Shown here: positions 1 to 10,282 of the stretch, piece after piece | Layout: every line of letters starts with the position of its first letter | Position numbering within the stretch: the stretch's first letter is position 1 | Source: Pohlia nutans | Lineage: Eukaryota > Streptophyta > Bryopsida > Bryales > Mniaceae | NCBI GenBank assembly: GCA_022496805.1 | Contig: CM040088.1 | Location: 20,739,001-20,803,000, forward strand | Direction of reading: 5' to 3' | DNA length: 64,000 nt | Made by a program: the position numbers and the translations under genes | Notes under the pieces: generated by a model | Database searches by the model: none | Seen by the model: only the letters and a program-made list of their open reading frames with translations | What the model was told of the DNA's origin: nothing

Positions 1-598
1 TACACTAAACATACCTTTATACAAACTAGCATCCACCCATCATTATTTCGCTTTTTTCCTTTGTTACTGTCACTATTACTTTGTTTTGGCTACTATAGTG
101 TCCATCCTCGAAAGGGGGGAGTAGTTTTGTTCCAATGTCCCTTTGTCCAGTGGACATCGGGTCATTGACATTACGAACGGACACTTTATTCACGCCGGCC
201 CTTATTTAGGGTTGGTGTTTCTATCTGACTAGTTTTTGTTTTGTTTGACCACAGGGTTGTGGTGCCGCAAATGGTGCAGGGTCCTGAGTTCAAATCCCAC
301 ATGTGACGGATTCAGTGTGTAGAACTTGCTTGTAATTGTGTCAATGAACAGTCTGTTAGAAAAGTGTTAGTTTGTTAAAAAGTGTGTGCGGCTTTTAGTC
401 AATTAACTGACAGCCATGAACTCCAGGTAGCCATTTCACAATCAAGTTCCAAAGCTTCTGTGAACTCGCCAGTTCTTACTATTCAATTAAGCATTAATAG
501 CTCATAGTCGCCACATTTCCTCTACTCTGCCAATTCAAGAGTTACGGTAACCTGCTCCTCATGACTCATGGCCCATTTATACCAGTCACCCAACGTGA
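1..598. other. Intergenic DNA with a tRNA-like B box
   Basis: I see no coding exon here. At 286-298 the sequence GAGTTCAAATCCC resembles an RNA polymerase III box B, preceded from about 250 by a GGTTGTGGTGCCGC stretch that could be a decayed box A. This could be the head of a tRNA-derived SINE; no tail or target duplication was found. The call is weak. Confidence 0.25.
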
Positions 599-901
599 GA
601 GCAGCTCCACCGCAGCCCTCCCAGAGTCTCTCGCACTCCAGAACTAGATGAAAAGTGCCAAGGGCCCTTCCAAAATGCCTCTTGACTCTGGATCCTAGCG
701 TGTTAAGAAATGGCCCTTCAAATCACTATTTAGTTGACTATATCCCCACATTCTACTTGTGATTGGTCCATTGACTATTTGATGTGCACTTTTGATGTGT
801 GAGGGGCCTCCAAGGGTGGGGGAGTGTAAGTGCAAGGGCTTTTCAAATGTAAATGAATAATTTGAGCGAGTCATCTCTAGCGTGTAGGAGTGGGGATGCT
901 C
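599..901 (-). mobile_element. PIF/Harbinger-like MITE, copy 1 (303 bp)
   Basis: One of three full-length 303-bp copies in the window. The ends GAGCAGCTCCACCGC and GGGGATGCTC form imperfect inverted repeats. The flanking trinucleotide TGA (596-598 and 902-904) is a 3-bp target duplication, which fits PIF/Harbinger (Tourist-like) elements. This copy is inverted relative to those at 2504 and 12813. It is non-coding; short reading frames in it are incidental. Confidence 0.75.
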
Positions 902-1163
902 TGAGTGCAGTAGAGAATCTGCGTTCATCAAGTAAGTTTTTGGTAACCCCTGTAAAATCTATTTTTTTAACTTGACGCATGCAAGAAGCTGCTCCAACGC
1001 ATTTAAAAAGCTGTTCAACGCATTTTGTGTGCCGCAAGAAATTTGCTCTCCACCAACACACATTTGTCGGACAAAAGCAGGAAGAGACAAGGCTTTGACA
1101 CCGCAAGAAATTTTATACTATTTTCGAAATATCATTCCAAGAACTCAAAGCAAGTGCTAGAGC

Positions 1164-1443
1164 CCCGTCTCTAAATCCCCCGGTGGTCTTGAATGCGGGG
1201 CACTATTCATCCACCCCTCCTTTTTCTGAAATTTCCATTTTGGGCACCTTCGGTGCTTTTTTTGGAATTTTTTTTTTTGCAAATTTGGGGCCTAAGAGTC
1301 CAATTACCCTAGGGGGACCTATTTGGAAATAAAAAACCATTGGAGGAGGGGGTTGTTTTTTAAGGTGGGCCTTGAACCGGACAAAAATAGGGGGCACTTT
1401 TGTCCCCATTCATTCAAGACCACTGAGGGATTTAGAGAAATCT
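1164..1443. mobile_element. Mutator-like MITE with 10-bp target duplication
   Basis: The inverted termini share TCTCTAAATCC (1168-1178 and, reversed, 1428-1438), followed inward by GGTGGTCTTGAATG and its complement at about 1410-1423. The direct repeat GTGCTAGAGC lies immediately outside at 1154-1163 and 1444-1453. A 9-10 bp duplication with TIRs of about 30 bp is typical of Mutator-like elements. The interior is non-coding, with G and T homopolymer runs. Confidence 0.6.
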
Positions 1444-1453
1444 GTGCTAGAGC

Positions 1454-2198
1454 TTCTTGGTGTGAATGAGCTATCAGTCCACAGTAAGTCTGTAGCCACT
1501 TGGTGAAGCCACTCGTTCAAATCCTTGAAAATGACGTTGTGCCGGGGCCTGTTTATGACAATCAAGAGTACCTTTTGCCCCTCCTTGAATGCCACTACCA
1601 TCATATTGTATATCTATTCGTCATTCTGAGTCATAAAGGAACATTCTATCCACATATTCGAGATGTTTTTTTGGTCAAGCTGACCTCAACTTATGTTTCA
1701 GGTTTGAAAAAAAGGGTGTCCAGAAATGTTTCTATTCAGGTTTAAATATTACAAGGTCCTCCCTCTACAAGACTAATTCGGCAGAATACATCTGTACATA
1801 TAATTATTAAATGACGAATTCATCCAAATTGATGGTCATGTTCTCATCCATACACTTTTTTCATCCAATAAGATGAAAGTACTATGCTTCACATGGCTTA
1901 CGGTAATGCGAAGTGAAGAAAAATCAATGCAAGCATGGTACTATTGTATTACAATGAACTTTGTTCTAATAGATTTTCAATTGAAGATAGAGCATGTTGT
2001 TGCAGCTCAGAATTAATTATTTCTGTACAATTAAATAAATGTTTCAAAAGTTAAAGAGGAGTGGAGGAAGTTCCAGAATTAGTTTTACATATGAATTTAT
2101 GATGTCTTTGAGCAAAAACATGCGCAAATACCTGAGCATCTTCTCATGTCCTTTAATTTACAGAGAAGTCTTTGCAATCTCATCCAGTTTCTTTTTCT
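1454..2198. other. Intergenic DNA, nothing recognised
   Basis: AT-rich sequence without a recognisable exon, repeat family or RNA gene. Short reading frames here have no protein-like composition. Confidence 0.4.
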
Positions 2199-2260
2199 CT
2201 GGCTTCAAAAAGTTGCTGGCAGCTGCTTCAAAGGAGCTGCCAGCAACTTTTTGAAGCCAG
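2199..2260. other. Perfect 26-bp hairpin with 10-nt loop
   Basis: Positions 2199-2224 and 2235-2260 are exact reverse complements (outer end CTGGCTTCAAAAAGTTGCTG), separated by a 10-nt loop at 2225-2234. Partial pairing extends outward (TTTTTCTC against GAAAAA). A stem this perfect suggests either a young palindromic insertion or a transcribed hairpin. The loop is shorter than that of a usual plant miRNA precursor. Confidence 0.7.
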
Positions 2261-2503
2261 AAAAATAAAACCGTCGGATCTCATCAGTTCAGTGTTCCAC
2301 ACGGTGCTAGACTGACTGCTTCGTCTGCTATTCCTCATGGATATTTTCTATGAGCTCGTAAGGAAATTTAGAAATGGGGTACCATATATCTCCAAGTCTA
2401 ATTATAATAAAACAATAATTTCTTTGTGGGAGGTCTGTGTCACAGTGAAGCAGTCAGTCTCGATCATTGTAGAAAATTCAGATTTTCTGTATTTCCTATG
2501 TAA

Positions 2504-2806
2504 GAGCATTCCCACCCATGCACGCTAGGACTAACTCTCTAAAATTATTCATCTATATTTGAAGGGCCCTTGCATTCACACTCCCCCACCCTTGCACGCC
2601 CCTCACATATCAAAAGTGCGCATCAAATAGTCAATGGACCAATCACAAGTAGAATGTGAGGATATAGTCAACTAAATAGTGATTTGAAGGCCCAATTTCT
2701 AACACGCTAGGATCCATAGTCAAGAAGCATTTTGGAAGGGCCCTTGGCACTTTTCATCTACTTCTTGAGTGTGAGAGACTCTGGGAGGGTATGGGTGGCC
2801 CTGCTC
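2504..2806 (+). mobile_element. PIF/Harbinger-like MITE, copy 2 (303 bp)
   Basis: Same family and exact length as the copies at 599 and 12813. It starts GAGCATTCCCACCC and ends GGCCCTGCTC. The target duplication TAA is intact at 2501-2503 and 2807-2809. Only 7 bp separate it from the fold-back element that starts at 2814. Confidence 0.8.
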
Positions 2807-3308
2807 TAAGGTTTAATGAGATGGTCCTTTTCTGGCCTTGTCTTTGACAGTGTGGTCCATTGATCCTTCTGGGAAAATAACCCTCCTTCTTTGCCCGGCG
2901 TAAAATTCTTAGCATAGCAGCAACACATCAGTAGTGTTCCTTCATTGGATCATATCCGCTTTTCCTGCTTCACGAGCTTTGCAGAATACAAACCCCTCCA
3001 TGGCATCATTCCCATATATCCCATCCCCTCTAGACGAAACACTAGCCAAAACAAAAACACTAACCCTCTGCACGAAACGCTGGCGAGAACAAAACATTGA
3101 CTGGCCAGAATGAAACACTAACTGGCGAGAACGAAACATTGGCTGACCAGAACAAAAGATTGATCCTGCACACGAAACACTTGAAATATTGTTGTGCATG
3201 TTAAGTGTCACACGACAAGAATAAGGTTGAATGAAGTTATCCCATAAAGTTTGTGCCATACATAGTCATAGTGAGGATATATAGCTTTGTTGGTTTGAAA
3301 GAAAAAGC

Positions 3309-3343
3309 ATACCGTTCTTGGCCTTTTGGCTAAGATCAAATGT
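3309..3343 (+). pseudogene. U2 snRNA 5'-end fragment, left arm
   Basis: The segment ATACCGTTCTTGGCCTTTTG continues as GCTAAGATCAA, which closely matches the conserved first ~30 nt of plant U2 snRNA as I know it. After that the sequence diverges to AT-rich DNA, so Stem II, the Sm site and the 3' half are absent. The branch-site recognition hexamer is changed (GTAAAT). Upstream, TATATA lies about 30 bp before the start and ATCCCATAAAG further up, resembling the plant snRNA TATA box and upstream sequence element. Confidence 0.6.
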
Positions 3344-4171
3344 AAATATAATTTGTAGCTTTTGTCTTCAAGTTCACTTAATTTTGCAATGTAATTGTTT
3401 TTTTTTACCAAAATTGTCTTCAACTTTTATCAACTCCATGAAGTAGGAAGTGATGTAATTTTATTTTTACATGGAACAATAGAGTTGCAATCAAATACAT
3501 ATGGCAATAGAGTAAGTAAAAGTTTTTTTTTATAGCTTTAGAATTCAATAAGTATGATATTATTATTCTTATAAATAGTATTATTAGTGTTAATTTGTTA
3601 TAAACAATTTAAACTTCAACTTCAATTGGCTTGAAAAAATTTGGAGATGATTTGAACATTTTGAGTTACTTATCTTTGAATTAAAAATAAAATAAAATAA
3701 GTTGACAAAACTTCTATATGCATCTTGAGTAGAGGGCAACAACCAAAAGTTGAAATGTTTTTTACTTTATGAATAACTCTACTATGTTTTAGGATCCTAT
3801 AATTAAATATGTAAAAATTGTAATATAAACAAAGGCTCTTGAATTTTTCACCCTCCCTGAAGGCCTATAAACACGTAATGTAAAACCAAAACACAAAATT
3901 TTCATTTAAATCTTTTTATAAAATTAATAAAAAGGTTGAATTATTCATATATTTAAATAATAAAATTAATAAAATTTTGAATTATTAAGTAAATAAATAG
4001 TTGACTAATTTCATATAACTCATGCTAAGAAGGAAAAAAAAGAAATGAAAGATGAAGGATTTGAATTTATTTTTGGTCCAATGTTTTTTTAGATTAAAAT
4101 ATGATTAAATGGAAAAATCAAAAATAAAATATTGAACTATTGTGGAGCCATATCATATATCAAATTCATAA

Positions 4172-4217
4172 GAACATTTACTACACTTGATCTTCGCCAA
4201 AAGGCCAAGAAAGGTAT
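4172..4217 (-). pseudogene. U2 snRNA 5'-end fragment, right arm
   Basis: On the minus strand this reads ATACCTTTCTTGGCCTTTTG, then GCGAAGATCAAGTGTAGTA. It is closer to the U2 5' end than the left-arm copy, and GTAGTA, the branch-point recognition sequence, is intact. The match stops after about 46 nt. Upstream on the minus strand, TATATGG sits about 31 bp before the first base, and ATCCCATAAAG (8 of 11 positions of the plant upstream element RTCCCACATCG) sits about 36 bp before that. This suggests capture of a U2 promoter and 5' end; a full U2 RNA cannot be made. Confidence 0.65.
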
Positions 4218-4388
4218 GTTTCTCCCTTCAAATCCACAACGCCATATATTCTCACTACAACTATGAATGGCACAAAGTCACAAACTTTATGGGATAACTC
4301 CACTCAACCTTATTCTTGTCATGTGACATTGACATGCACGACAATGTTTCAAGTGTTTTGTGTGGAGGTTCAATGTTTCGTTCTGGTT

Positions 4389-4585
4389 AGTGTTTTATTC
4401 TAACTAGTCAATTTTTCCTTATGTACAGTCAGTGTTTCCTTTTTGCCAATCAGTGTTTTGTTCTGGCCAATCAATGTTTTGTTATGGCTAGTCAATGTTT
4501 TGTTATGGCCAGTCAATGTTTCGTTCGGCCAGTCAATGTTTTGTTCTGGCCAGTGGTCCGTGCAGAGGGTCAATGTTTCGTCCAA
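4389..4585. repeat. About 20-bp tandem repeats in the fold-back arm
   Basis: Roughly nine degenerate units of the type CCAGTCAATGTTTTGTTCTGG lie in tandem here. The opposite arm has the complementary array at about 3080-3180 (GAACAAAACATTGACTGGCC). The array produces a spurious repetitive reading frame on both strands. Confidence 0.7.
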
Positions 4586-4857
4586 AGGAGATGGAATGTA
4601 TGGGAATGGTGCTATGGGGGGTTTTTGTTTTGCAAGGCTCGTGAAGCAAGAAAAGCAAAACTAATTCAGTGGAAGAACATTACTAATGTGTTGCTGCTGT
4701 GCTAAGAATTTTACACGGGGCAAAGGAGGATTATTTTTCCAGAAGGTTCAGCGAGCCCCACTATCAGAGACGAGGCCAGAAAAGTACCATCTTATTAATA
4801 CCTTACATAGGACATACAGAAAACCAAAAATTCAGGATCAAGAGATTTATAATCATA

Positions 4858-5093
4858 CTTCCTCCGCTTCATAATAAGAGTCCACTTTGTAAGAAAAATT
4901 GACATTTGAGATGGAAATAGAGCCCATCTTGAAAGGGATGAAACACAATGGCAACTTTTAGAACCGTGTGTCTTGATGGAAAGGGATGAAAAACGGAGAA
5001 AGTCAATGTAGGAAGGCAACACAATCAATGTGGACTCTTAAATTGACGCAAAAAAATATGTGGTTTTGGACTCTTATTACAAAACAAAGGGAG
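4858..5093. mobile_element. Stowaway-like MITE (236 bp)
   Basis: The termini CTTCCTCCGCTTCATAATAA and TTATTACAAAACAAAGGGAG are inverted repeats with the classic Stowaway CTCCCTCCGT-type end. They are flanked by TA at 4856-4857 and 5094-5095, the Tc1/mariner-type target duplication. The element is non-coding. Confidence 0.8.
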
Positions 5094-5095
5094 TA

Positions 5096-6222
5096 TTAGT
5101 TAGAATGGTGAAATTTCAAGAGATTGACATCTTTGCAGGTGCCCGCCATGAACCATAGATCTTAAAGCAATTTAGGGCGTCACCGAGGGCGTCGCAACCT
5201 GAATGACAAGATGTAAGGTACTTTAGCCTATTACCACCATATTTTCAAGTCCATTCACATATATAGATGCACCGGGGTTGTAATGTGAGACACTTCTTCA
5301 AGGAGTGCACTATTCAATAAAGCCACGAATCACATGCGTGCATCCCCCTTATTAAAACACCCCTGTATACATTTTTTTTTGCTAAAATCAAGCAATATAT
5401 GTACAAATCTCACAGCCTCAAAATACATTTCCATATGTACACAAGGATTAAAAATGAGGCATTTAACTCCAGTCCATGTATATCTACTTTCCGCTCGATT
5501 GCCATATATCTCCCATATGTACATTTTGTACATGCTTGTTCTATATAATACCCCTCTTGTGCATGCACGTGTATATTTACAACACTTGAAGAGTGCACTC
5601 TCTGAGAACACTTCTTTCCAAATTGACATCATAGTAAACGTCGGACATTGATTATCTAATTAAACGAGTGTCAAATATGTTAAACAAATTGAATGAAATA
5701 TTCCAAGAACATGTTTGTTTGACAGACAAGGAGGTTTATTAAACGTTTTCAATGTCGTATCAGACACTTAATTTGTCTAGTGGTTGAGTAGACAACCGTG
5801 ACATGTACGGATGGTAAACACCCGGGTAAACATTTTTGGTTTGGAATGTACATCAAAACATTAGGGCAGAATTGGAAACACGGTGGTAATTGGTTGATTT
5901 ACCTTACTCAAGGTTGTCATGGCCCTCAACCGACTGCTTGTTTGACTGTCTGTTTGGGTCCATCGGATTGGCCTCCTTCCTACTTGATACCAGATCATTT
6001 AAGCATATTCAAACATATTCTCAAAATTCTTAAGAATACAATTCACAAATTATTCTTATCAAAACCCTACTTTGTCCAAATCTAACACGACAAAAGACCA
6101 TCCCAGAATCTGATGATCCAAACCCACCCAATATGACAACCCTGAATGTAGGACTATGAGAAATCGATTAATCAAGCATGGTTGTTGCAACTTCCCATGC
6201 TTGTTGCATATGGGCAAGTACT
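5096..6222. other. Intergenic DNA, nothing recognised
   Basis: No exon, RNA gene or terminal inverted repeat was recognised. Reading frames on both strands near 5330-5650 overlap each other and lack protein-like composition. Confidence 0.4.
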
Positions 6223-7030
6223 TTAACCCTTTAGTGCCCAGGTAACCACTAAGTGGTCACTAGATCACTGGAAAATGAAATTCTGGAAAATCTGTGAACC
6301 ATCTCAGTACAGTGTCTGAAGTTCAGATGTGTAACTTTTGATTCTGGAGATGATGCAAAAAGAAAATTTGGAATCCGACTTTCCTAGATATCCAAATACC
6401 TATGTACAAAACACCAAAATACTGCAAATACCTCAAAATATAGCAAATACTTACAAATACAACATATGTACTATGTTGTATTTTTAGAGATTGGAAGTTT
6501 GTTATCTCGTTTTTCTTTTTGGATTGTGTTCTCTTGTTCATGTTCCATTAGTGTATGTAGTCTAATCTTGATCACTATACTAACTCCTTTCTTATTTGAA
6601 CGTATAAATTTTGTTCTAAACCGTACATGGATAAGTCACTTTCACTTATAAAATTCACAATAATTATGTATGAGTCTATTCTTGACATGAAAGATTGCAA
6701 TGAAGAGGTGTTGACACAAGTCATTGCTCAACATCTTCGCTTTTATTTTTGAAAATTTAACCCAAATTCTATTTAACCTTGAAGTCACACACCCCCCGAA
6801 ATCTCATTTTTGAGTGTGCATTATACGGTTCAAAGATATACTATAATCTTCCAATCCAACGGTCCGATCTTACCAAGATTTAACTGAGACTTGTTTCATT
6901 AAGCTATGCTTACATTTGTACGGTTAGATACTATTAATAGTACCCCTAATTTCAACAGAGATAGATTTAAAGAAACATCACCCAGAAAAAGGTGGTTTCT
7001 CCAGAACCACCCTGGGCGGTAAAGGGTTAA
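6223..7030. mobile_element. piggyBac-like element, 808-bp family, copy 1
   Basis: Starts TTAACCCTTTAGTGCCCAGG and ends CCTGGGCGGTAAAGGGTTAA, so TTAA flanks CCC-starting inverted termini, the piggyBac hallmark. A second copy of exactly the same length lies at 40033-40840 and is alignable throughout, including the AAACACCAAAATACTGCAAA stretch near 6411. No transposase is encoded, so this is a non-autonomous, conserved-length family. Confidence 0.75.
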
Positions 7031-7735
7031 CTTTTAATTTCTTCAGGAAGTTCATAACATTCAGTAGCATGCACTGTTTCTGCCTTGGCTCTGCACTAGA
7101 TGGTGTGAAATATTGCACACCCAACAGTACTTCATCAGGAGCTAAGTGAACAGGTGGAGGCTCAAGGTGATGAACAAAATGCATGAAGGAAGGCAGTGGG
7201 CATGAAGGCTACTGAATGTTATGTTCTAATGCACAGCCTGATGTACTTATAACATAAAACTTATGCATGTGATGGGCATCAAATAATTAATATGTTATGA
7301 CAATTAATGACTTTGGCATGAAACATATGGATTGCTTAAAACTTTGGTTCGCTTCTTGTGACCAGCAGGGTTCCCTGCTTGGCATTGTTCTTTTCTCTTG
7401 CTGTTCTGTTCTGTACTTAAAAAAAAAAAAAAAACAAACAAACAAACATATGGATTGGACTTGAACAGAACATACATGACGATTTGGTAGAGCTCATTGA
7501 TTTGTTTCCAGAAGTTCTGGCATATATGGATTGATTATTTATCAGAAGGGAACATGTTAGTACGTTGTTCATTGTTGTCATTTTCGATTTGCACTACAAT
7601 TGGCTGAATATATGATTGGTCCTTTGACTCCTCTTGCCCTTATATAGGATATTGACAAGAATATTAATTTGTGAATTTGCTCAGATGTTTTGAGAATATA
7701 TTCAAATCTGTTTGAATATTGAATGGGTAAACAGG
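7031..7735. other. Intergenic DNA with A-rich tract at 7420-7449
   Basis: Non-coding. The run of A residues followed by CAAACAAACAAAC at 7420-7449 could be the tail of an old retroposed sequence or a simple repeat. I see no matching target duplication. Confidence 0.35.
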
Positions 7736-7972
7736 TTAACTCCTAAAGGACCAGAAAGCCCAAATTGGGCCTCATTTTTTTCAACAGTTTTGAATACGTC
7801 ATACGTAGACTTTTCTTGTTCAAAATTTATTTGATTTTGGACCAAACACATGCAAAATTCTCCTTTGATTCCAGTGATATAAATTCTGGTCCCATATGAA
7901 TTATGTTTTTCACAATATGATCGATTTCATTTGTCATTTTAAACAACGAATCCTTGGTCCTTTAGGGGTTAT
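7736..7972 (+). mobile_element. piggyBac-like MITE, 237-bp family
   Basis: Begins TTAACTCCTAAAGGACC and ends GGTCCTTTAGGGGTTAT; the final TTAA has decayed to TTAT. The interior (TTTTGAATACGTC, then CAAATTTATTTG, then the TTTTTCACAATATGATCGA motif) matches copies at 18368 (inverted), 23152, the broken copy at 39613-41565 and the partial copy near 43000-43190. This is the most abundant small family in the window. Confidence 0.8.
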
Positions 7973-8171
7973 TCAATCCAGATGAGCCAACGATCTGAAA
8001 ACCCTGAGTAATGGCTTAATAAGGACTGTCCTGACTGGTACAGTTTTAACTTTCAAGCTGCCCAACTTAATTATGTAAACCTCAAATCAATGGGCTAAAC
8101 CTCAAATCTATACTTCAAACCTCAAACTTCAAATCTATACTTCAAACCTCAAACTTCAAATCACAGTCAAA

Positions 8172-8201
8172 ATTAATAATAATAATAATAATAATAATAA
8201 A
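8172..8201. repeat. (AAT)n microsatellite
   Basis: About ten AAT units in a row. It sits in a run of short repeated TTCAAACCTCAAAC-type motifs at 8100-8165. Confidence 0.9.
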
Positions 8202-8564
8202 CTTCAAATCACAGATCTAATAACTCTTAAGTAACATCTCACTTTTTGCACTCTGTAATTAACAGATACAACCATTCTGATTTAAATTTGGAGTTTTGGA
8301 CGCCCACCTAAACTATGTAAACTCAAATTATGATTTAATGTCCAATGAGAATTGATGTCTTTAATCCCAGTTCGGTCAAAGTGAGGAGAAATAGTGCACT
8401 TACAATACGTACATAGGAATTTTTCACTTGTCATTTCTAGTTCTACATTTCCATTTGAACCATAACATTTAGTAGGTAGTGCTATCTCTGCCTTATTCCC
8501 AAGGAGAATGAGAGATATATTCCTCAACATCATCAATAGTTACCGTTTTTCTACACAGGTGGAA

Positions 8565-8997
8565 ACTAATGTGACCATCATGTGTGCATGGTAGCAATAA
8601 CGAGGGAGGTGGAGAACCCATAACGCCACATTGATTAAATTGGTCAATCCCTGTTATTTTCTAGCATAACAATTTACATGTTACACTAAAAAATAACAGG
8701 GATTGGCCAATTTAACCGATATGGCGTTCCATGTGTTATACAGTCATCCCTTTCATGCATGAAAATCCTTGCATACTGGTGGATGGACTAATGTGACCAT
8801 CATGATTGTGTGCATGGTAGCAATAATGAGGGAGGTGGAGAACCCATAATGGTTAAATTGGTCAATCCCTGTTATTTTCTAGCGTAACAATTTACATGTT
8901 ACACTAAAAAATAACAGGGATTGGCCAATTTAACCGATATGGCGTTCCATGTCATCCCTTTCATGCATGAAAATCCTTGCATACTGGTGGATGGATG
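8565..8997 (+). repeat. Tandem duplication of ~215 bp with internal hairpin MITE
   Basis: Two direct copies (8565-8786 and 8787-8997) start ACTAATGTGACCATCATG and end with a CATACTGGTGGATGG motif. Each contains a palindrome of about 110 bp whose arms read ATTGGTCAATCCCTGTTATT and AATAACAGGGATTGGCCAAT; in copy 1 it spans about 8622-8728. The second unit has a deletion in the left arm (CGCCACATTGA missing) and lacks the GTTATACA insert. The palindrome probably entered before the duplication. Confidence 0.85.
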
Positions 8998-10223
8998 GAA
9001 AAGGCAGACCACACCCTGGCTACTAAATGTTATGACCTCTGTAAGAAGTTGAATTTGCAACAGTTCAACAGTTACCATTACCTTGTCATTCCCAATTCAA
9101 CAGTTTATATATACTCAATTCAACAAACATCGACAAACAGTAATTCATCTATACATCAACAATACATATTAATTATATACTTGAATTAGTTCAATTGTTG
9201 AGTACTACATGAATTAGTATCTGAACATGTTGAGTTTGTCACTTGTGATTTTAGTGAATTGTTGATTGAGTACATAGGAATTTGCCATTTGTACAAAATC
9301 CACCAATAAGTTTACGTTCATTCAGCTTTTCAAAGAATTGAATTAAATGATTAAGTTTATAAAATATTAATATTAATATTAAAATATATTAAACCATTTG
9401 AAGTGTGAAAAATTACTTCTTTGGACAATTTTTGGACCAAATATTAAAAAAATACAAAATTTATATTCAAATTGAACATTTCTAAACTAAAAACTTCAAA
9501 CATTGATAATTTAGTAAATATGACCCCAAAACTCATTATTTTTTTTCCACATGATTCTACAAAGCATTTGCATTCTTTCCATTGAAAGTTTTATAAACCA
9601 TAAGTAACAAAATTTGTATTCATAGTTGTTTGAATTAAGGGTAAAAAAATGAAGGTTTGAATTTCAAATAAAAATAGATTTAAAAAATACATATTATCAA
9701 AACTCAATTATATGTGTGGTTCATCTTGTGCACTACAACTTGTCCAAATTTGGCTCAAAGCTTATAATTTTTATTGGCAATTTTCTCAAAAGTTGAATGA
9801 ATGTAAACTTGTTGGTGGATATTGTACAGTAATTGCATGTGCACGTAAGTTTGAAAAATACTTGAAAGTTTTTATCATTCTAAATTTTATAAAGCTTTTT
9901 TTTTACAGGGACGCTATATCTCCAAAAAGTCAAACATATGATGTCCATGTTGAAAAATAATATCCCAAACACTAAATCGCAATTTTAGTGAAACTAATGG
10001 CACATACAACTGCGCTAATTTAATGAATATATTAAGGTCTTAATAGATTTATTATAATTTTGAAATTACTATGTTGCACAAGTTGATCTTCTGGTCCCTA
10101 AAACCTAAATCAATCCTATGTTTGATTTCACTTAGAAGTGTCATTTGTCACCGGAGGCATTACAATCTTGTATTCTTGCTCGGGCATGCACACACCTGGG
10201 CAATCTTGGCACTATGAAGCTAG
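8998..10223. other. AT-rich intergenic DNA
   Basis: No host exon seen. The stretch includes short TAATATTAATATTAAAATAT tracts near 9364-9390. Possible reading frames (for example around 9712-9960) have no recognisable domain and are probably chance. Confidence 0.4.
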
Positions 10224-10282
10224 TTAACCCCTAAAGGACTGGGGTGTTGAACTTAGCTCTTGTTTTTCTTGACTAGCTCTTG

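Larger units (their letters stand above)
2814..4797. mobile_element. Fold-back element carrying U2 snRNA 5' ends
   Basis: A 1984-bp element made of two inverted arms (about 2814-3345 and 4172-4797) around an AT-rich loop of about 830 bp. The ends TGAGATGGTCCTTTTCTGGCC and its near complement at 4770-4794 pair, and pairing continues through the arms with small gaps. TTAA occurs at both borders (2813-2816 and 4795-4798) and could be a target duplication. Each arm contains an array of short GGCCAGTCAATGTTTTG-type repeats and a U2 snRNA-like segment pointing inward. No transposase is encoded, so it is non-autonomous. Confidence 0.65.

Noticed and set aside
286..298. tRNA gene at 250-310 and at 37583-37642
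   Set aside because: Only box-like motifs; no cloverleaf or acceptor stem can be closed.
3309..4217. Functional U2 snRNA genes
   Set aside because: Only the first ~35-46 nt match; Sm site, stem-loops III and IV and 3' box are absent.
4421..4705. Repetitive hydrophobic frame (QCFVLANQCFV-type repeats)
   Set aside because: Generated by the ~20-bp tandem repeats of the fold-back element; the opposite arm gives the mirrored frame.
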